Below, in pieces: positions 21,901 through 33,861 of a stretch of DNA of 56,225 nucleotides. The DNA lies in contig MU626393.1 in the NCBI GenBank assembly GCA_025603075.1, positions 1-56,225 of the forward strand, written 5' to 3'. Each line of letters starts with the position of its first letter. Position 1 is the first letter of the stretch. This stretch comes from Neoconidiobolus thromboides FSU 785 (taxonomy: Eukaryota > Entomophthoromycota > Entomophthoromycetes > Entomophthorales > Neoconidiobolaceae). The notes beneath the pieces are model-generated. The model did not search any database. It saw only the letters and a list, made by a program, of their open reading frames with translations, and was not told the origin of the DNA. A program made the translations under genes and the position numbers.

Positions 21901-23577
21901 AAGTAAATGATAGGAATAATTTAAAATAAAAAAGGATTTTCTTTTGATTTTGATAAAGTACCATTTGGTTTCTTTTATACTTTTTTCACTCTTAAACTAA
22001 ACCCCAAGATAACATCATATTCCATTAAGATGGTAGATAAAATCTGTCAAATTTTATATTATTAGATAATAAGAGCCTTATATATACTAAAATTAGTAAT
22101 TAAAGCATTTACTTCACAGCCTCTTGCAGTATTTTACTATAAAATGACCTAATCTCAATGGTCTAATATAACTATAAAATCACGCCATCTTCAAGCTAGC
22201 TTTGCTAATTTACTTTGACAGATTTCTAATTTGAAAGCAATTCAACAGAATAAATACAACATGATTTATTCAAAACGAAGATTACTATCACTTTATCTAA
22301 TAGAAACATACTATAATAAGTTTTAAATAGCGTATTAGATACTAAGTAAAGCAAAACTATTTTATAATATCATAAATAATTTGAAAGCAAGTTAAAAGAC
22401 AATTGTTTGTTTATTTTTATTGCTAATAATATTTGAAGATTAATAATCAAACGAGCCAATTAAAGTAAAATTTTAATATTTGTAATTCTTTAGTAAAATG
22501 ATAACACAGTAAAGATGAATCAGGTCAAGTAAGATTTTATCACCATTTGTGTCAATCTGATCTACATACTAGTACTAGTACTATAATAGTATTACTATTA
22601 TCATTGTATTGTTAATATTATATTTTATAGTACTACACTGTACTGTATTTGTAGTTATTATAATATCATTATTAGCAGCATATACCAATTATATTATACT
22701 TTAACACATTACTATCAAATAAAATAGTCACTAAGGCTAACAAATTATAAATTATTATTAAGCTTTATTATCATCAACAATAAATAACTAAAATGACACC
22801 ATATTGATAAATGGTTGTTAAATACATTTAATACCATTGTTCTTACTATTGTAAATCGTTTTAAATAAAGTTAATAAATAATGATACAGATATAATAGTA
22901 ATTTTATTAATTTTGTTAATTTTAAATATAATCCTAGTTATTTTTAATAATAGAATGTGGATATCTACTTTCTTTCAAGTATGATTTCAAAAAATATTAT
23001 TCCGAATATGTCAAAGAGTAATTTACTTTAAGAGTACAAACCAAACTGCATAACTCAATCAAATAAGTTTTGATATAGGTTGTCAAGCCTTTAAATCCGC
23101 TTTTATATAAAAAAAGGTAAAATAATAGGATTAGAAATTTACTTTACTATACTTCCATATCCAGTCACCTATCAATTTATCTAAAATACATCAAATAGCG
23201 AACTTTACACTTAATAGTACTTTAAGTCATTTGAATCATTTGACATTTTGCATGAAATATATAACATTTAATATCATAAATTTCATCTTTTTTTACTAGC
23301 TAATGTTTAAAAAATATTAATTGCATGCATTAGTTACATTTTTCAAAATGCTTAATTTCTTAATATAAAATAAAATGTATAAAAAATTAGTTAAAAAATT
23401 GATCACACTATAATACTTAAATGTTTATAAAGCTATAACTTAAATTAAAAATAAAAAAGTAAAAACAAAATTTCTTAGTAGTTTTATCATTTTCTATTAA
23501 AGCAGATCAGTTAGTAAATGAGATTTTATAAATTCATTATTAAATTAAGCATTTCATTGTAGAAACATATTCAATAC

Positions 23578-23675
23578 AAAAATGTTTTTTTATTTTATCA
23601 CTTTCTTTATCCTTTTAATCATTATTTAAGTAAAAAAGCTATCAAAAAATTTTTAAATAAAAAAATACCTTTTTA
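23578..23675 (+). repeat. AT-mutated MITE copy
   Basis: Follows the family along its length, but nearly all G and C have become A and T (for example TTTAAGTAAAAA where the consensus has TTTGAGTGGAAA). Both GGGG/CCCC ends are lost. Confidence 0.6.
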
Positions 23676-24302
23676 TAAATTTGTTAAAATATTTTTTCAA
23701 CAATTTAAATTTAAAGTTAGATTCTTTTACAATAACTGTTTTTTTTAATTATTTATTATTATCATTATATTTATAAAGTGGTGATTTAAAAACATAACAA
23801 AAAATTTAAAATAAAGTTTGGAATATAATAATTTTAAAAGATTATTAATTTTAAAAATAAGTTTACATATATTTAAGCAAATATTTAAATTTAAACTATT
23901 AAAATTTAATACATTGTTTAGTTTATTAATTATAAGATATTGGTTTATTAGCTCTATAATTGATCATAACATAATAATCACTTAATTTATTTATAAAACT
24001 AACTGCAGTTTTATGATTAACATAATTGTGATTTATATAGTATAACTAATTCAAAGTTCCTTTAATTTAATTTGCTATGAGAATTTTTGTTACTTAGTTA
24101 TAAAAAACATTATTTTTTTATTTTAATATCTATGTTTAGCAATTATAATAAAAAATTATGACTATTATCATGCTTTTTATATACACTCTTTTTTAACTGA
24201 ATTATTTCCTAATATTAAACTTTAATAAAGCTATTAAGTTTTGTAGTATTTTGTATAAATTTTGTAATAATATTTTTTATTTTATGTAGTTTATAGCTTA
24301 CT

Positions 24303-24408
24303 ATATGGGGATGTTTTTTTTGGTTTCATTACTTTCTCCATTTTTAAGCCCTATTTGAGAGGAAAAATTGTTAATAAAATTCATAAACACAAAAATATAG
24401 TCCCATAT
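24303..24408 (+). repeat. MITE copy
   Basis: Complete; starts ATATGGGGATG and ends TAGTCCCATAT. Confidence 0.85.
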
Positions 24409-24854
24409 GCTATTTTTATCAACTTAAGTTTATTTTAGTTATACAAACTAATATTTTTTGACTTGTAGCCAGCTAATTAAGCAAAAACTCCTTTTAACTC
24501 TGGCCATTAAGTATTTAATTTTATATAATACACATAAATCAAAAAATAATAATATTTTAGTTTTTTAATTAACTGGAACTTAATAAAATTTGAGTTGACT
24601 GTTTTTGATTAAAACATTAATTAATAATTAACATGAATAAGCTTTAATAAAGTCTATTATACTATCATCAATAATATTTATCAAAATATTATTAAAATTA
24701 TAAAAGATTTATATTCTTTAACTTAAAATATTTGTGTTTACTGTGAAAATTAATGTTTAATAATTAGAATTAAAAACAATTTTTAATTAATTGATTATAG
24801 GTTAAAAGGGTTTAGTTCGTTTAATTAAAATAAGTTTAGATTAATAAAAATAGC

Positions 24855-24960
24855 ATATGGGGATGTTTTTTTTAACTTCATTATTTTTTCATCTTTTAAG
24901 CACTATTTGAGCGGAAAAACTGTTAGTAGAATAATGAAACCAAAAAAAACATCCTCATAT
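24855..24960 (+). repeat. Chimeric MITE with two left-type ends
   Basis: The left half is normal (ATATGGGGATG, CATCTTTTAAGCACTATTTG). The right end reads ATAATGAAACCAAAAAAAAC then ATCCTCATAT, which is the reverse complement of a left end and not the usual TTCTTAAACAAAAA right end. Confidence 0.8.
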
Positions 24961-25005
24961 AATAAGCTATAAACTATATAAAATACTATAAATAATATTC
25001 AATAG

Positions 25006-25469
25006 TGTGAAATCTGGTACTTAGTGGTTGGAGTCAGAAGCAGTCTTTCCTTGATTGACTAGCCGTAAGTTGAAAAGTCTTAGTTTATACGACTAAAATA
25101 GACTTGAGTTATGAAAAATAGTGTGTAATATACTACAGACTATGTAAGACAAATAGAATAGACAACATTACTATAAAACTTAAGTAAAATACTATTAAGA
25201 AAATTTAATGGCTTTATTAAATGTATGAGATATCAGGGAATAATTCAATTAAAAAGCCCAGAATTGTGATGTCCTAAAATCTCTTTTATACTCCAACAAG
25301 TATGGATATTGAAATGAGAGGATAACATTCCTTGGAATAAAGTTGAAAATTCTCGCAGCAAATCAAAATAAGAGACTTTGAACTGATTATGCCTGAATTT
25401 GAAAACACAGTAACTTAAGTGATTATTATATTGTAATCAATTATAAAGATGACAAAGCGGTATTTCACA
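25006..25469 (+). mobile_element. LTR-like repeat, copy 1 (probable solo LTR)
   Basis: Begins TGTGAAATCTGGTAC and ends ATTTCACA, so it has the TG...CA limits and an 8-bp inverted repeat TGTGAAAT/ATTTCACA. It is clearly related to copy 2 along its length, with shared blocks such as CAGTC/CAGCT after GGAGTCA, TAAAATACTATTAAGAAAA and GAGATATCAGGGA. It is ~60 bp longer near the 3' end. Flanks (AATAG, ATAAA) are not an exact duplication. No internal retroelement genes are adjacent. Confidence 0.75.
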
Positions 25470-25607
25470 ATAAATTTATTAAAAAACATAATATTAAAAA
25501 TAATCTAATAAAAAGCTTTAAGTTTTTATATTATATTTTTTTATAAAGTTAAATAAAAAACTGAATTAGGTATATTTGAATTTAAAAATGTAGTAATTTT
25601 TAGTAAT

Positions 25608-26007
25608 TGTGAAATCTGGTACTCAGGGTTTGGAGTCAAGAACAGCTATTGCTGGGTTGACTACACTATAAGTCGAAAGGTCTTAGTTTATGTGACTAAG
25701 ATAGACTTGGGTTACGAGGAATAGCACGTAATAGGTTACAAGCTATATAAAACAAATGGAATAGACAATACTAATGTAAAATCTATGTAAAATACTATTA
25801 AGAAAACTTAGTGGCTTTATTAAATGTTCGAGATATCAGGGATTAATTCAGTTAAAAAGCCTCGAACTATTATACTCTGTAAACTCTTTTATACTCTGAA
25901 AAGTATAAGTATCAAAATGAGAAGATAATATTCTTTTGGGTGGAACTAGAAATTCTCATAACAAATCAAAATAATTAACCATGGGACTGACGAAGCGATA
26001 TTTCACA
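25608..26007 (+). mobile_element. LTR-like repeat, copy 2 (probable solo LTR with 5-bp TSD)
   Basis: 400 bp from TGTGAAATCTGGTAC to ATTTCACA, flanked on both sides by the exact pentamer GTAAT (25603-25607 and 26008-26012). TG...CA limits with a 5-bp duplication are the standard result of retroviral-type integration. It lies in direct orientation 138 bp after copy 1. Confidence 0.85.
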
Positions 26008-26104
26008 GTAATAGAACCATTTAAAGCTAATTGAATTTATTATATAAACTATGGTTAAATTGATTATAAAATTGTAATTAATTTTCTAAATAATTTTCTA
26101 AACA

Positions 26105-26165
26105 ATTTAAATAGCATTATGCTATAATCAACTATAAAGCTGGTGAAGCAATATTTTATAATTTT
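26105..26165 (+). repeat. Possible third LTR 3'-end remnant
   Basis: ATAATCAACTATAAAGCTGG and GAAGCAATATTTTATA resemble the last ~45 bp of copy 1 (AATCAATTATAAAGATGAC...AGCGGTATTTCACA). Confidence 0.4.
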
Positions 26166-26271
26166 CAACTTAAAGCACTTATTATTGGTTTATTTAAATA
26201 AATATAATCATTATATTATTGTAATATAAACTTATTATAAATATAAAAGCTTGTGGATATTATCTACTTTG

Positions 26272-26273
<2 letters not shown>

Positions 26274-26311
<38 letters not shown>
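26274..26311. repeat. ATT trinucleotide microsatellite
   Basis: About twelve uninterrupted ATT units. Confidence 0.9.
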
Positions 26312-26313
<2 letters not shown>

Positions 26314-26470
26314 GTTCATTCCTTTATATAGTTTATTGATAAATATTATATATATATAATATTTTATAGTCATAAATTATAGATCATTCTAATTATATGT
26401 ATTAAAACTTATTAACTATCAGCTTTATCTAGGATTATAATGCTATAAAAAATGATCATTTCTATATAAA

Positions 26471-26573
26471 ATATGGGGATGCATTTTTGTATTTAAGGAT
26501 TTTATTAATAATTTTTCTGTTCAAATAGTGCTTAAAAATGAAATAAGTGATGAGGCCAAAAACATCTCCATAT
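26471..26573 (-). repeat. MITE copy, inverted
   Basis: Starts ATATGGGGATGC and ends CATCTCCATAT. The core CAAATAGTGCTTAAAAATG is the reverse complement of the consensus core. Confidence 0.85.
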
Positions 26574-26692
26574 TTCTCAAGCTTGGATACATTTTAGCTA
26601 ACTGTTTATTTTAAAATACAAAGCAAATGAATTAGCTCTAAATTAACATAATAAAATAAATAATTAGTTATAAAATTTATTGTTTATTAGGA

Positions 26693-26750
26693 TATGGGGA
26701 TGGACTTTTTATACTTTATATTAAAGTGCTATATATAAAAAGCATGCTTT
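26693..26750. repeat. Possible MITE end fragment
   Basis: ATATGGGGATGGA matches a MITE end; the following sequence keeps only a weak AAAGTGCTAT similarity to the core. Confidence 0.35.
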
Positions 26751-27053
26751 TAATATAATTTTCTATTACAGTTATTAAATGTAAACATGAAAATATTTTA
26801 TAATATTTTTTATATTTAAACTGAAACTTTTGATCAAACTTAGTATCTAATTTAATAGCTCAAAATTAAAGTATAAGAGCTTTTTAAAAATTGTTTATAC
26901 AAGATCAATAAGGTACTTTAAAATATTTTGAAATACAACATAAATATAATGAAATTTTTTAATTTGTTAAATGTCAATTAAATTTATTAAATTAAATGTA
27001 ATTCCATGCAAATTACATTTTAGTATTGGGTTGGTTGTTACAGCTAATGGTCC

Positions 27054-27079
27054 TTGATTGGTTCGATTTCACCAATCAA
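27054..27079. promoter_or_regulatory. Palindromic double CCAAT box upstream of EDC4
   Basis: TTGATTGGT, eight spacer bases, ACCAATCAA: a perfect 9-bp inverted repeat presenting two CCAAT boxes in opposite orientation, 133 bp before the EDC4 ATG. CCAAT is the HAP/NF-Y binding core. Confidence 0.55.
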
Positions 27080-27211
27080 AAAGCAGCTGATGCTTTAGTT
27101 TAACCAGCATAAGTAAATTAAAATAAAAGGAAACGTACAATTAACAAATTCAACTTTTTAACTAAGAAAACTTTAAGAAATATAAAAAAAGAAACTTCAA
27201 TAAAGACAAGA

Positions 27212-30200
27212 ATGAATACAAATCGTTCTGATAGTGATATACCCGTTGAAGAAGTAATTGGTAAATTTTTAAATCGAATGGAAGAAGAGAAAGTTGAAAA
27301 AAATAAACAATTAGAAGGAAAAAAGAATCCAAATAGTACATCTTTTTTATCCATTTTTAACCAAAGGAATGATAATAGTTCTAGTCTTAACTTTGTAGAA
27401 GAAAAGATGTTGAATAATGTTAATAACTTGTTTTCAATGTTGGGTGGTAATCAGCAAAAGAATGAAAGTTACAATGCTTTTACAAGTCCCAGTGAAGAAG
27501 GTGGTAATAAATACTCGAATATTAATATTGATGACTTGTTTGATGAAGAGGAAGAAAAGCAAAGGTAACACCTATTGATTTCAAATTAATATAAAAATTG
27601 AAGCTATTTTTTAATATAGAACTGAAGAAGCAAATAAAAAAAGTTTAGACTATCAAAATTTGGAAAAAGTAACACCACAAACTAAAAAAGTGATTGATAT
27701 ACAAAAAAAGAGGGGTGATTCACCCTTTTCTTATGTTAATCCATTTGATGCGGCTTCTTACGAACCATTTTCAGATACTCAATCTCATGGTTCTAATAAT
27801 ACCATTACTGAAAATGATATTAAGGTTAAGACAAATGGTAAGTTTAATTATTTTTTATTTAGTGCCAAAAGTGCTTTATTAATATATAATACAAATTAAT
27901 AGAAATGGATCGAAATAGTTATAAAATAGCACATAAAGATTTATTTTTTGATCATAATAAATTTGATATGACCAATATTAAAGAAATTAATCCAAGTAAA
28001 CACACGATCTTTCGTAATGATGGTGAAATGATACTTCCTAACGGTAATTCTATTTTCACTCGTCTTGGATTAGTTGGCTTTTATTCAAAAGATTCAGGTA
28101 ATATATTACAATATTATAAAATGTTAATATTAATATAAATTATATTGTTAATTATATTATTAACTAGATTCTAAGTTAAGAATATGGAATGAAATCAGTA
28201 CTAAAAAACAAGTAATTGAAGATCATGATGAGAGTATCATTGATATAGCCATATGGAAACCATCAAATGAAACAATTGAAGAAAAGAGAAGTTACTTAAT
28301 GACGTTATCTTCTAACTTTACAGTTAGTATGTATTCCTTTGATAATCAATCAACACAAAAAGGAGAAATTAAATATAATTTATTTTATCGTTTTAAAAAT
28401 TCAACAATGCCATCAAATACTAAATGGTATACTCATATCGCTTGGGATCCTGCTAGTTTAGGTTCTTTTGTATTAGCTTCTAATGAATTAGGGGTTAAAT
28501 TGTTTCAAACCAATTTTAAACATGCATTTAATTATGAAGAAGAACAGGATATTTATTCAAAAGCTTTAGAAGTTAATTGTAATAAGGTAAATCATTTTAA
28601 TATCATTAATAATTATCATTGATAATATATTTTTTATAGCCAATAATGTGTATTAAATTTTCACCCAATGGTAATTTATTAGGCATTGGATTTGAAAATG
28701 GAGTCGTATCTATAATTGGGTTACATAAAGGAGAACAGATATTCAACAAAACAATTCAATTATCCGAAATTCATTCAATCTCATATATAGAATTTGTAGT
28801 TAATAAACAACGAGAAGATATATTAATAGTTGGTATTAATAAAAATACCAATATAATCTTATATAATTTAACACAATCAACAATCGTTCAAACGTTTAAA
28901 TTCAAAATTAATACAAAATTTATTAGCTTTAATTCTTTATGTTATGAACATCAAAATAAATTGTTATTTGTTGGATGTAATATAAGAAGAGTATTATTAT
29001 GCTTTCACTTTAATGAAAGTGTAACAACATTTGATTATGTTACTGAGATTGCTATTCCTGAAGGTTTTATTGAAATTTGTGTTGCAAAAGATAGCTTAAA
29101 TTCTCATTTAAAGGAGGATAAAAGTTTTATTCTAACTTATATTTTACAACAAAAAGCATTTACTAGATATGCTATTGGATTAAATAATTTAATTATTCAA
29201 GATGTTGCTTCATTAAATGATATTCCAGATAAATGTATTTTAATTCCGAGACAAGGTAATTTAATAGAATATTAGGTTTTATAAAACTAATATGTAATAA
29301 TAATTTTAAATAGAAGTTAATGATGATAAAAATAATCCACCCTCCCTTTTAGACACTTTTAATAAAACTAAAAATTCGCCAAATAATTCTAAAAATACTC
29401 GAACACCTTCAATCAAAAGTAATTTAGGTTCAATGAAATCGCCTGAAAATTTGAAATTTAAAGGTAATAATAATTAATAACAATGGTTTAAATATACTAA
29501 TTAATTTTTAATATTATAAGGCAATCAAGATGAAATTAATGAAAGTACCATGAATAAACCAGACAGAAGAATTAAATCGCATAGCAATTCTTTAGATTTA
29601 ACTAAAGAAAACAATAGTCGTGAAAATAAAGAGAAAGCAATAGATACTCCAAATTATTTAGATTTATTTACTCAACCTTCTGGATCTTCAGAACCAAAAA
29701 GAAGTGGTAATTTCTATTTTATTGTTTTATTAAATATTGTTATATTAACGTTTGTGTTTTGTTTTAGTTTCAAATTCTACTTTATTAAAACAACAATCCT
29801 CAGATAAAGAAAATAATCCGATTAAAAATTTTAATGTTAATTCATTAGCAAACAAATTAGATGGCGAAGCATTGGGTGAATTAGTACAAAATTTTACAAA
29901 TGAAGTGGGACATTTAGGTAAATAATTCAATAATTATAAATATACATATAACTAATTTTGTATTTTAAATAAATTATAGTCAGAAAAGGAGTATCCACTA
30001 CATTAAGTCATACAACTAGAGGTTTGGAAGGGCCAACTAAAATTGTAGAAAACCTTGAAAAAGAAGTTAAATTATTACCCGATTCTATAACTAGTAAAGT
30101 ACAAACGAAAGTAACCCAATCTATTCAATTAGCTTTAAGAGATAATTTACCAAAATTATTACATCAAGAAATTGGTAATTCAGCTAAAAATGTATTTTCA

Positions 30201-31622
30201 AGTCATGTAAGAAAACAATAACATTAATTTTATTATTATTATTATTATTATACTAATCTAATTTTTATAGGAATTTCAAGAATATTTTAATAATTTAATT
30301 AAACAACATTTATATGATGCCTTAGATTCTACCGATTTTGTACAAACTATATCAGAATCTATTACTAATCAAGTCCAACATGTGATTATTGAATCCTTTC
30401 GTAGTAATTTTGAAACTATATTAATACCAGCTTATCAAAAAGCAACCAATGCTATGTTCGAACAAATGCAAAATTCCTTTTTTAAACAAATTAAAAGTAG
30501 TAAGTTATTAATATTAATCTTATAAATAATAAATATATGACATATGCAACATAATTAATTAATCAATTAACATTTTAGTTCAAAAAGAGCAAGAAGAAAT
30601 GCTTAAACGTATACAACAAATGAATCAATTTACTCAATTGCCACAGGTACCACCACCAGTTCCATTTAATCCTTATCTGATGAACCCTCCATTGAGATAT
30701 GATCCTAATTTACCTCCACCTAATTTACCACCAAGTGCTTTATTTAGACCCGATTTAAATAATTCCCCATCTCATTTAATTAATGCTTTAAACAATAATT
30801 TAAGTTTTAATAATAGTCCAGTAGGAAATAATAATATTAATAATGGAGGATTTAATAAGAATAAAAATAACTTTAGTCCTAATAATAGAAACAACAATAA
30901 CAATGATAATGATAATGGTGATAATAATATTAGCAATCTAAACATTAATAATACAAATAATGATAGTAATAAGGTAATAATATTAATATTGCATTTTTAA
31001 ATTGGTATTAATTTTAATTTATAGTTTATTAATGAGAATCAACTAAACAAGAAGGTAAATATTGAAGAACAAAAAACACTAGTCGAATCAAATAATACAT
31101 TTAAAGAATTAAGTGGGGATAAAGAAATATTTGATGATGTAATTATTTTCTAAGAAATAATTGTATAGCTTTAAACTAATATTTTTATTTTTACTTTTTA
31201 TTCTAGGCTATTACAACTAATGATATTAAATCAGTATTGATTATGTTTAATGAATATGGAGTAAAACAAATATTTGATAAATGTGAATTTAATCAAAAAA
31301 CATTATTATTATTATCTAAATTAATGACTAAACAAATTCAACAAAGTACATCAATTAAATTAAAAGTAATTGAACAATGTTTAAATTTAATTGATCCAAA
31401 AGTAAGTTTTTAATTATTTTATATTATGATTTGTTTTAAGTATTAATTTATTTTTTATAATAGAATCCAGATATCATTCATCATGTAGGAAGATTCTTAT
31501 CTAATGTATTAAAAAATTTGATTGAATATTCAGCAACATTAAAAGGTAGTAATAACGAATTAAATGATCAATTAAATCATTGTATTCAATCATGTAATCA
31601 AATTATCATTAATTGTGAATGA
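27212..31622 (+). CDS. EDC4: Enhancer of mRNA decapping 4 (EDC4/Ge-1) homologue
   Basis: Fourteen exons: 27212-27564, 27620-27837, 27903-28097, 28168-28586, 28640-29255, 29314-29463, 29521-29706, 29768-29917, 29980-30206, 30271-30499, 30579-30973, 31025-31138, 31207-31401 and 31464-31622, giving 1201 residues. An acidic low-complexity start is followed by a WD40-like domain (about 240-600; for example SKLRIWNEIS, IMCIKFSPNGNLLGIGFENG). A charged linker with the PNYLDLF short motif follows. Next is a long helical region (about 735-915; LEGPTKIVENLEKEV, EFQEYFNNLIKQHLYDALDS), then a Pro- and Asn-rich insert (about 930-1050) and a terminal helical repeat block. This order matches EDC4, the P-body scaffold that links Dcp2 to Dcp1 and Xrn1. 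The EDC4 call rests on architecture and on the EFQEYF-type helical segment. The end converges on the next gene, 43 bp away. Confidence 0.85.
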
Positions 31623-31665
31623 AATAAAATGAAATAAAATTTAAAAAATCAATCAACTTTATTTT

Positions 31666-33310
31666 TTATAGATTTGATATTATGGATTTTACATGATGAG
31701 TTATGACAAATAGGGCGGCAGGGGTTAATAGCTAGTTTTTTGTTAGTGAATTATAATTAGTTAAATTGAAATAACTTACTTGAGTATTTTTATTATTTTT
31801 ATTTAGTAAATCTTCAATCGTTTCTTTTTCTGTTGTTAAATTACTATTACAAATTAATTTTAACAAGTTAATTAATATCCTAAATATTATTATTATTATT
31901 TTAATAATGATAATAATATTTAATCCTACTTATGATATTTGAAATTTAACATCAAATAATTATTATTATCATTTTCCAAATGATTCCCAGTAATTATAGA
32001 TTCATTGCAATTATTAAAAAATAATTCCACTAATTTAGATTGATTTTGTAATAATAGATCTAAATTAGATACAATTTGAAATATCTGATTTTTAAGTTTA
32101 TCTATGAAAACAATAAAAAATGAGCTATTAATTCTAATAAAACTATACAGAATATCCCATCATCACTTACCTTTTGCTTCTATAGAAAAATAATCATGAT
32201 TTCTAATCCTCTTTTGTTCTCGTTGAAGTTGCAATTTTAACTATTTATAAATAGAATTACTATTAATGCAATTAACTATAGAACACTTAGAACTTACTTT
32301 ATAAACCTGGACTTCTAAATCATTAATTTGTTTTAATGAATCATCTACCATTATTTTTTCTTGATTTTCTTTTTTATCACATATCTATCAAATAAATTTG
32401 ATTAATTATTACTTACAGCTCTTGATTAATAATAATAATAAAATCCTACCTTAATATCCATTTGTTTTGCTAATTTCAATATACTATCAAGTTGCTGAGA
32501 ACAAGTGTCAAGCTTTATTGTACTATTTGATAAAGTATTCTTATTAATTGCTACACTATTTATTGTACTAGTTTTATCATTTGTGATATTATTTATTATA
32601 CTAGTTATTGAATTACTCTTATTATTTAAACCAACTTTTATTGAACTATTATTCCTACTATTTGTCCCACTACTAGTTGAACTATTTCCGATATTATTAA
32701 CTTGACCTCTTTTTAGTTGGAATCGATTTTCCCTCGCTATACTATTATTGCTAGTAATTGTTTTAATAACGCTTGTTCTATTGATACTGTTTGTACTTAT
32801 TCTATTGGAATGGATATTACTTATTCTATTAGTACTTATACTACTTATTCTGTTAAAGGTACTAATATTAGTTCCATTGTTGTTCTCATTAAAACTAACA
32901 GTCTTAGCACTATTAATTTTACTAATATCACCAATTTCATTTTTATTACCATTATCATACTTTTTATTGTTGATTTTATTAATTTTATTAATCTTATTAT
33001 CATCATTATCATTACACTTATCTCCATTTCTATTTCCCTTATCGTTTATTTTCTCTACATTACTAACAATGTTACTCTTTCCTCCTAATAATTTCAATTT
33101 CTCTTCTAATGCATTATTACTCTTTGTAATCCTTTCTAACCTTAATCTCTTAAATCGTTCAATCCTTTCTTTAGCACTTAATTTAGTTGTTGAATCTAAT
33201 ATTTTTGGTACTGGTTTTTCAGTAGTACCATTAGTATCAAATCGATGGGTCGGAATACCTGGTTTACTATTGTTGGAATTGTTCATATTGAAAAATAAAA
33301 AAGATGACAA
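31666..33310 (-). CDS. Asn/Ser-rich coiled-coil protein of unknown function
   Basis: Minus strand, six exons: 32450-33310, 32298-32384, 32171-32240, 31930-32101, 31780-31879 and 31666-31731, giving 451 residues; a second in-frame ATG at 33286 (MNNSNNSKPGIP) may be the real start. The N-terminus has KPGIPTHRFD and a basic helix, SAKERIERFKRLRLERI. A long Asn/Ser/Thr/Ile-rich stretch follows (about 100-260). The C-terminal third is predicted coiled coil (QQLDSILKLAKQMDIK, DSLKQINDLEVQVYKLKLQ, KNQIFQIVSNLDLLLQNQ), ending LLTPAALFVITHHVKSIISN. I do not recognise the family. Conserved-looking ends around a variable centre suggest a real but fast-evolving protein, perhaps cytoskeletal or kinetochore-associated; that is speculation. 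It shares a divergent promoter with the eS31 gene. Confidence 0.72.
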
Positions 33311-33861
33311 AATGGGAATAACTATTTTTTGAAATTAACTGAATTAAATTTTGATGGTTGAAATTTTGAAATCAATGTTTTCAATACTAATTAAAAAATC
33401 AATACTTAATCCAGCTGCTTTTAAAACTGAGCCTTTTGTACTACTTTGACAAATTCAACTTATCAAACTTTTTAATTGTTCTTTTTGAATTAATCTCAAT
33501 TTTTCTACATTTCATAATTTTAGTGTTAATTCAGATACAACTATAATTCAGTCTTAAATTTGACTGGATTCAAATATGAATTATTTAGGGCTTAAAGATT
33601 GCAAAAGATTAGCATAAACTCGATTTTTTGCAAAATACTTAAAAAAATGGTCATTTTATCCTTTCAACTTAAGCTTTGATTGGCTCTCAATAATTGAAAA
33701 TTTTTCTTTCCCCTACCTAAATGAAAAAAATGATACTGAAAAATTAGAAAATTTATCAATTCTTAATTTTGAAATCCCTTCTCTTTGCTAAATTTCATCC
33801 AAGTAAATATTCATTATTTATATTCCTTCACTTTGGCTTATCTAGTTGACTTTTTTTAAGG
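33311..33861. promoter_or_regulatory. Divergent promoter, Asn-rich gene / eS31 fusion
   Basis: 551 bp with pyrimidine-rich tracts just before the eS31 start, as in many ribosomal protein genes, and an inverted CCAAT motif (GATTGGCT) near 33678. Confidence 0.45.

Larger units (their letters stand above)
21901..27211. other. 5.3-kb AT-rich gene desert with MITEs and LTR-like repeats
   Basis: No gene found on either strand. Contents: MITEs at 23578, 24303, 24855, 26471 and a possible end at 26693; two LTR-like repeats (25006 and 25608) with a third partial end near 26105-26165; and an ATT microsatellite (26274). The left part (22.5-23 kb) has only short AT-rich dyads. The last 150 bp carry the EDC4 promoter. 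Confidence 0.7.

Noticed and set aside
22541-22680. Clustered TACTAGTAC/AGTACTA dyads
   Set aside because: Short, imperfect and in a very AT-rich stretch; no consistent unit or flanking duplication, so not called as an element.
27040-27090. tRNA-like GGTTCGATT box
   Set aside because: No acceptor stem, anticodon arm or A box at correct spacing; the sequence is better explained as a CCAAT dyad.
27118-27354. 78-codon minus-strand frame rich in Phe/Leu
   Set aside because: Antisense of EDC4 exon 1 and its leader.
32748-33332. 194-codon plus-strand frame, very hydrophobic (Leu/Ile/Val)
   Set aside because: It is the antisense of the Asn/Ser-rich exon; AAT/ATT-rich sequence read backwards gives Ile/Leu. 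No start context or splice support.
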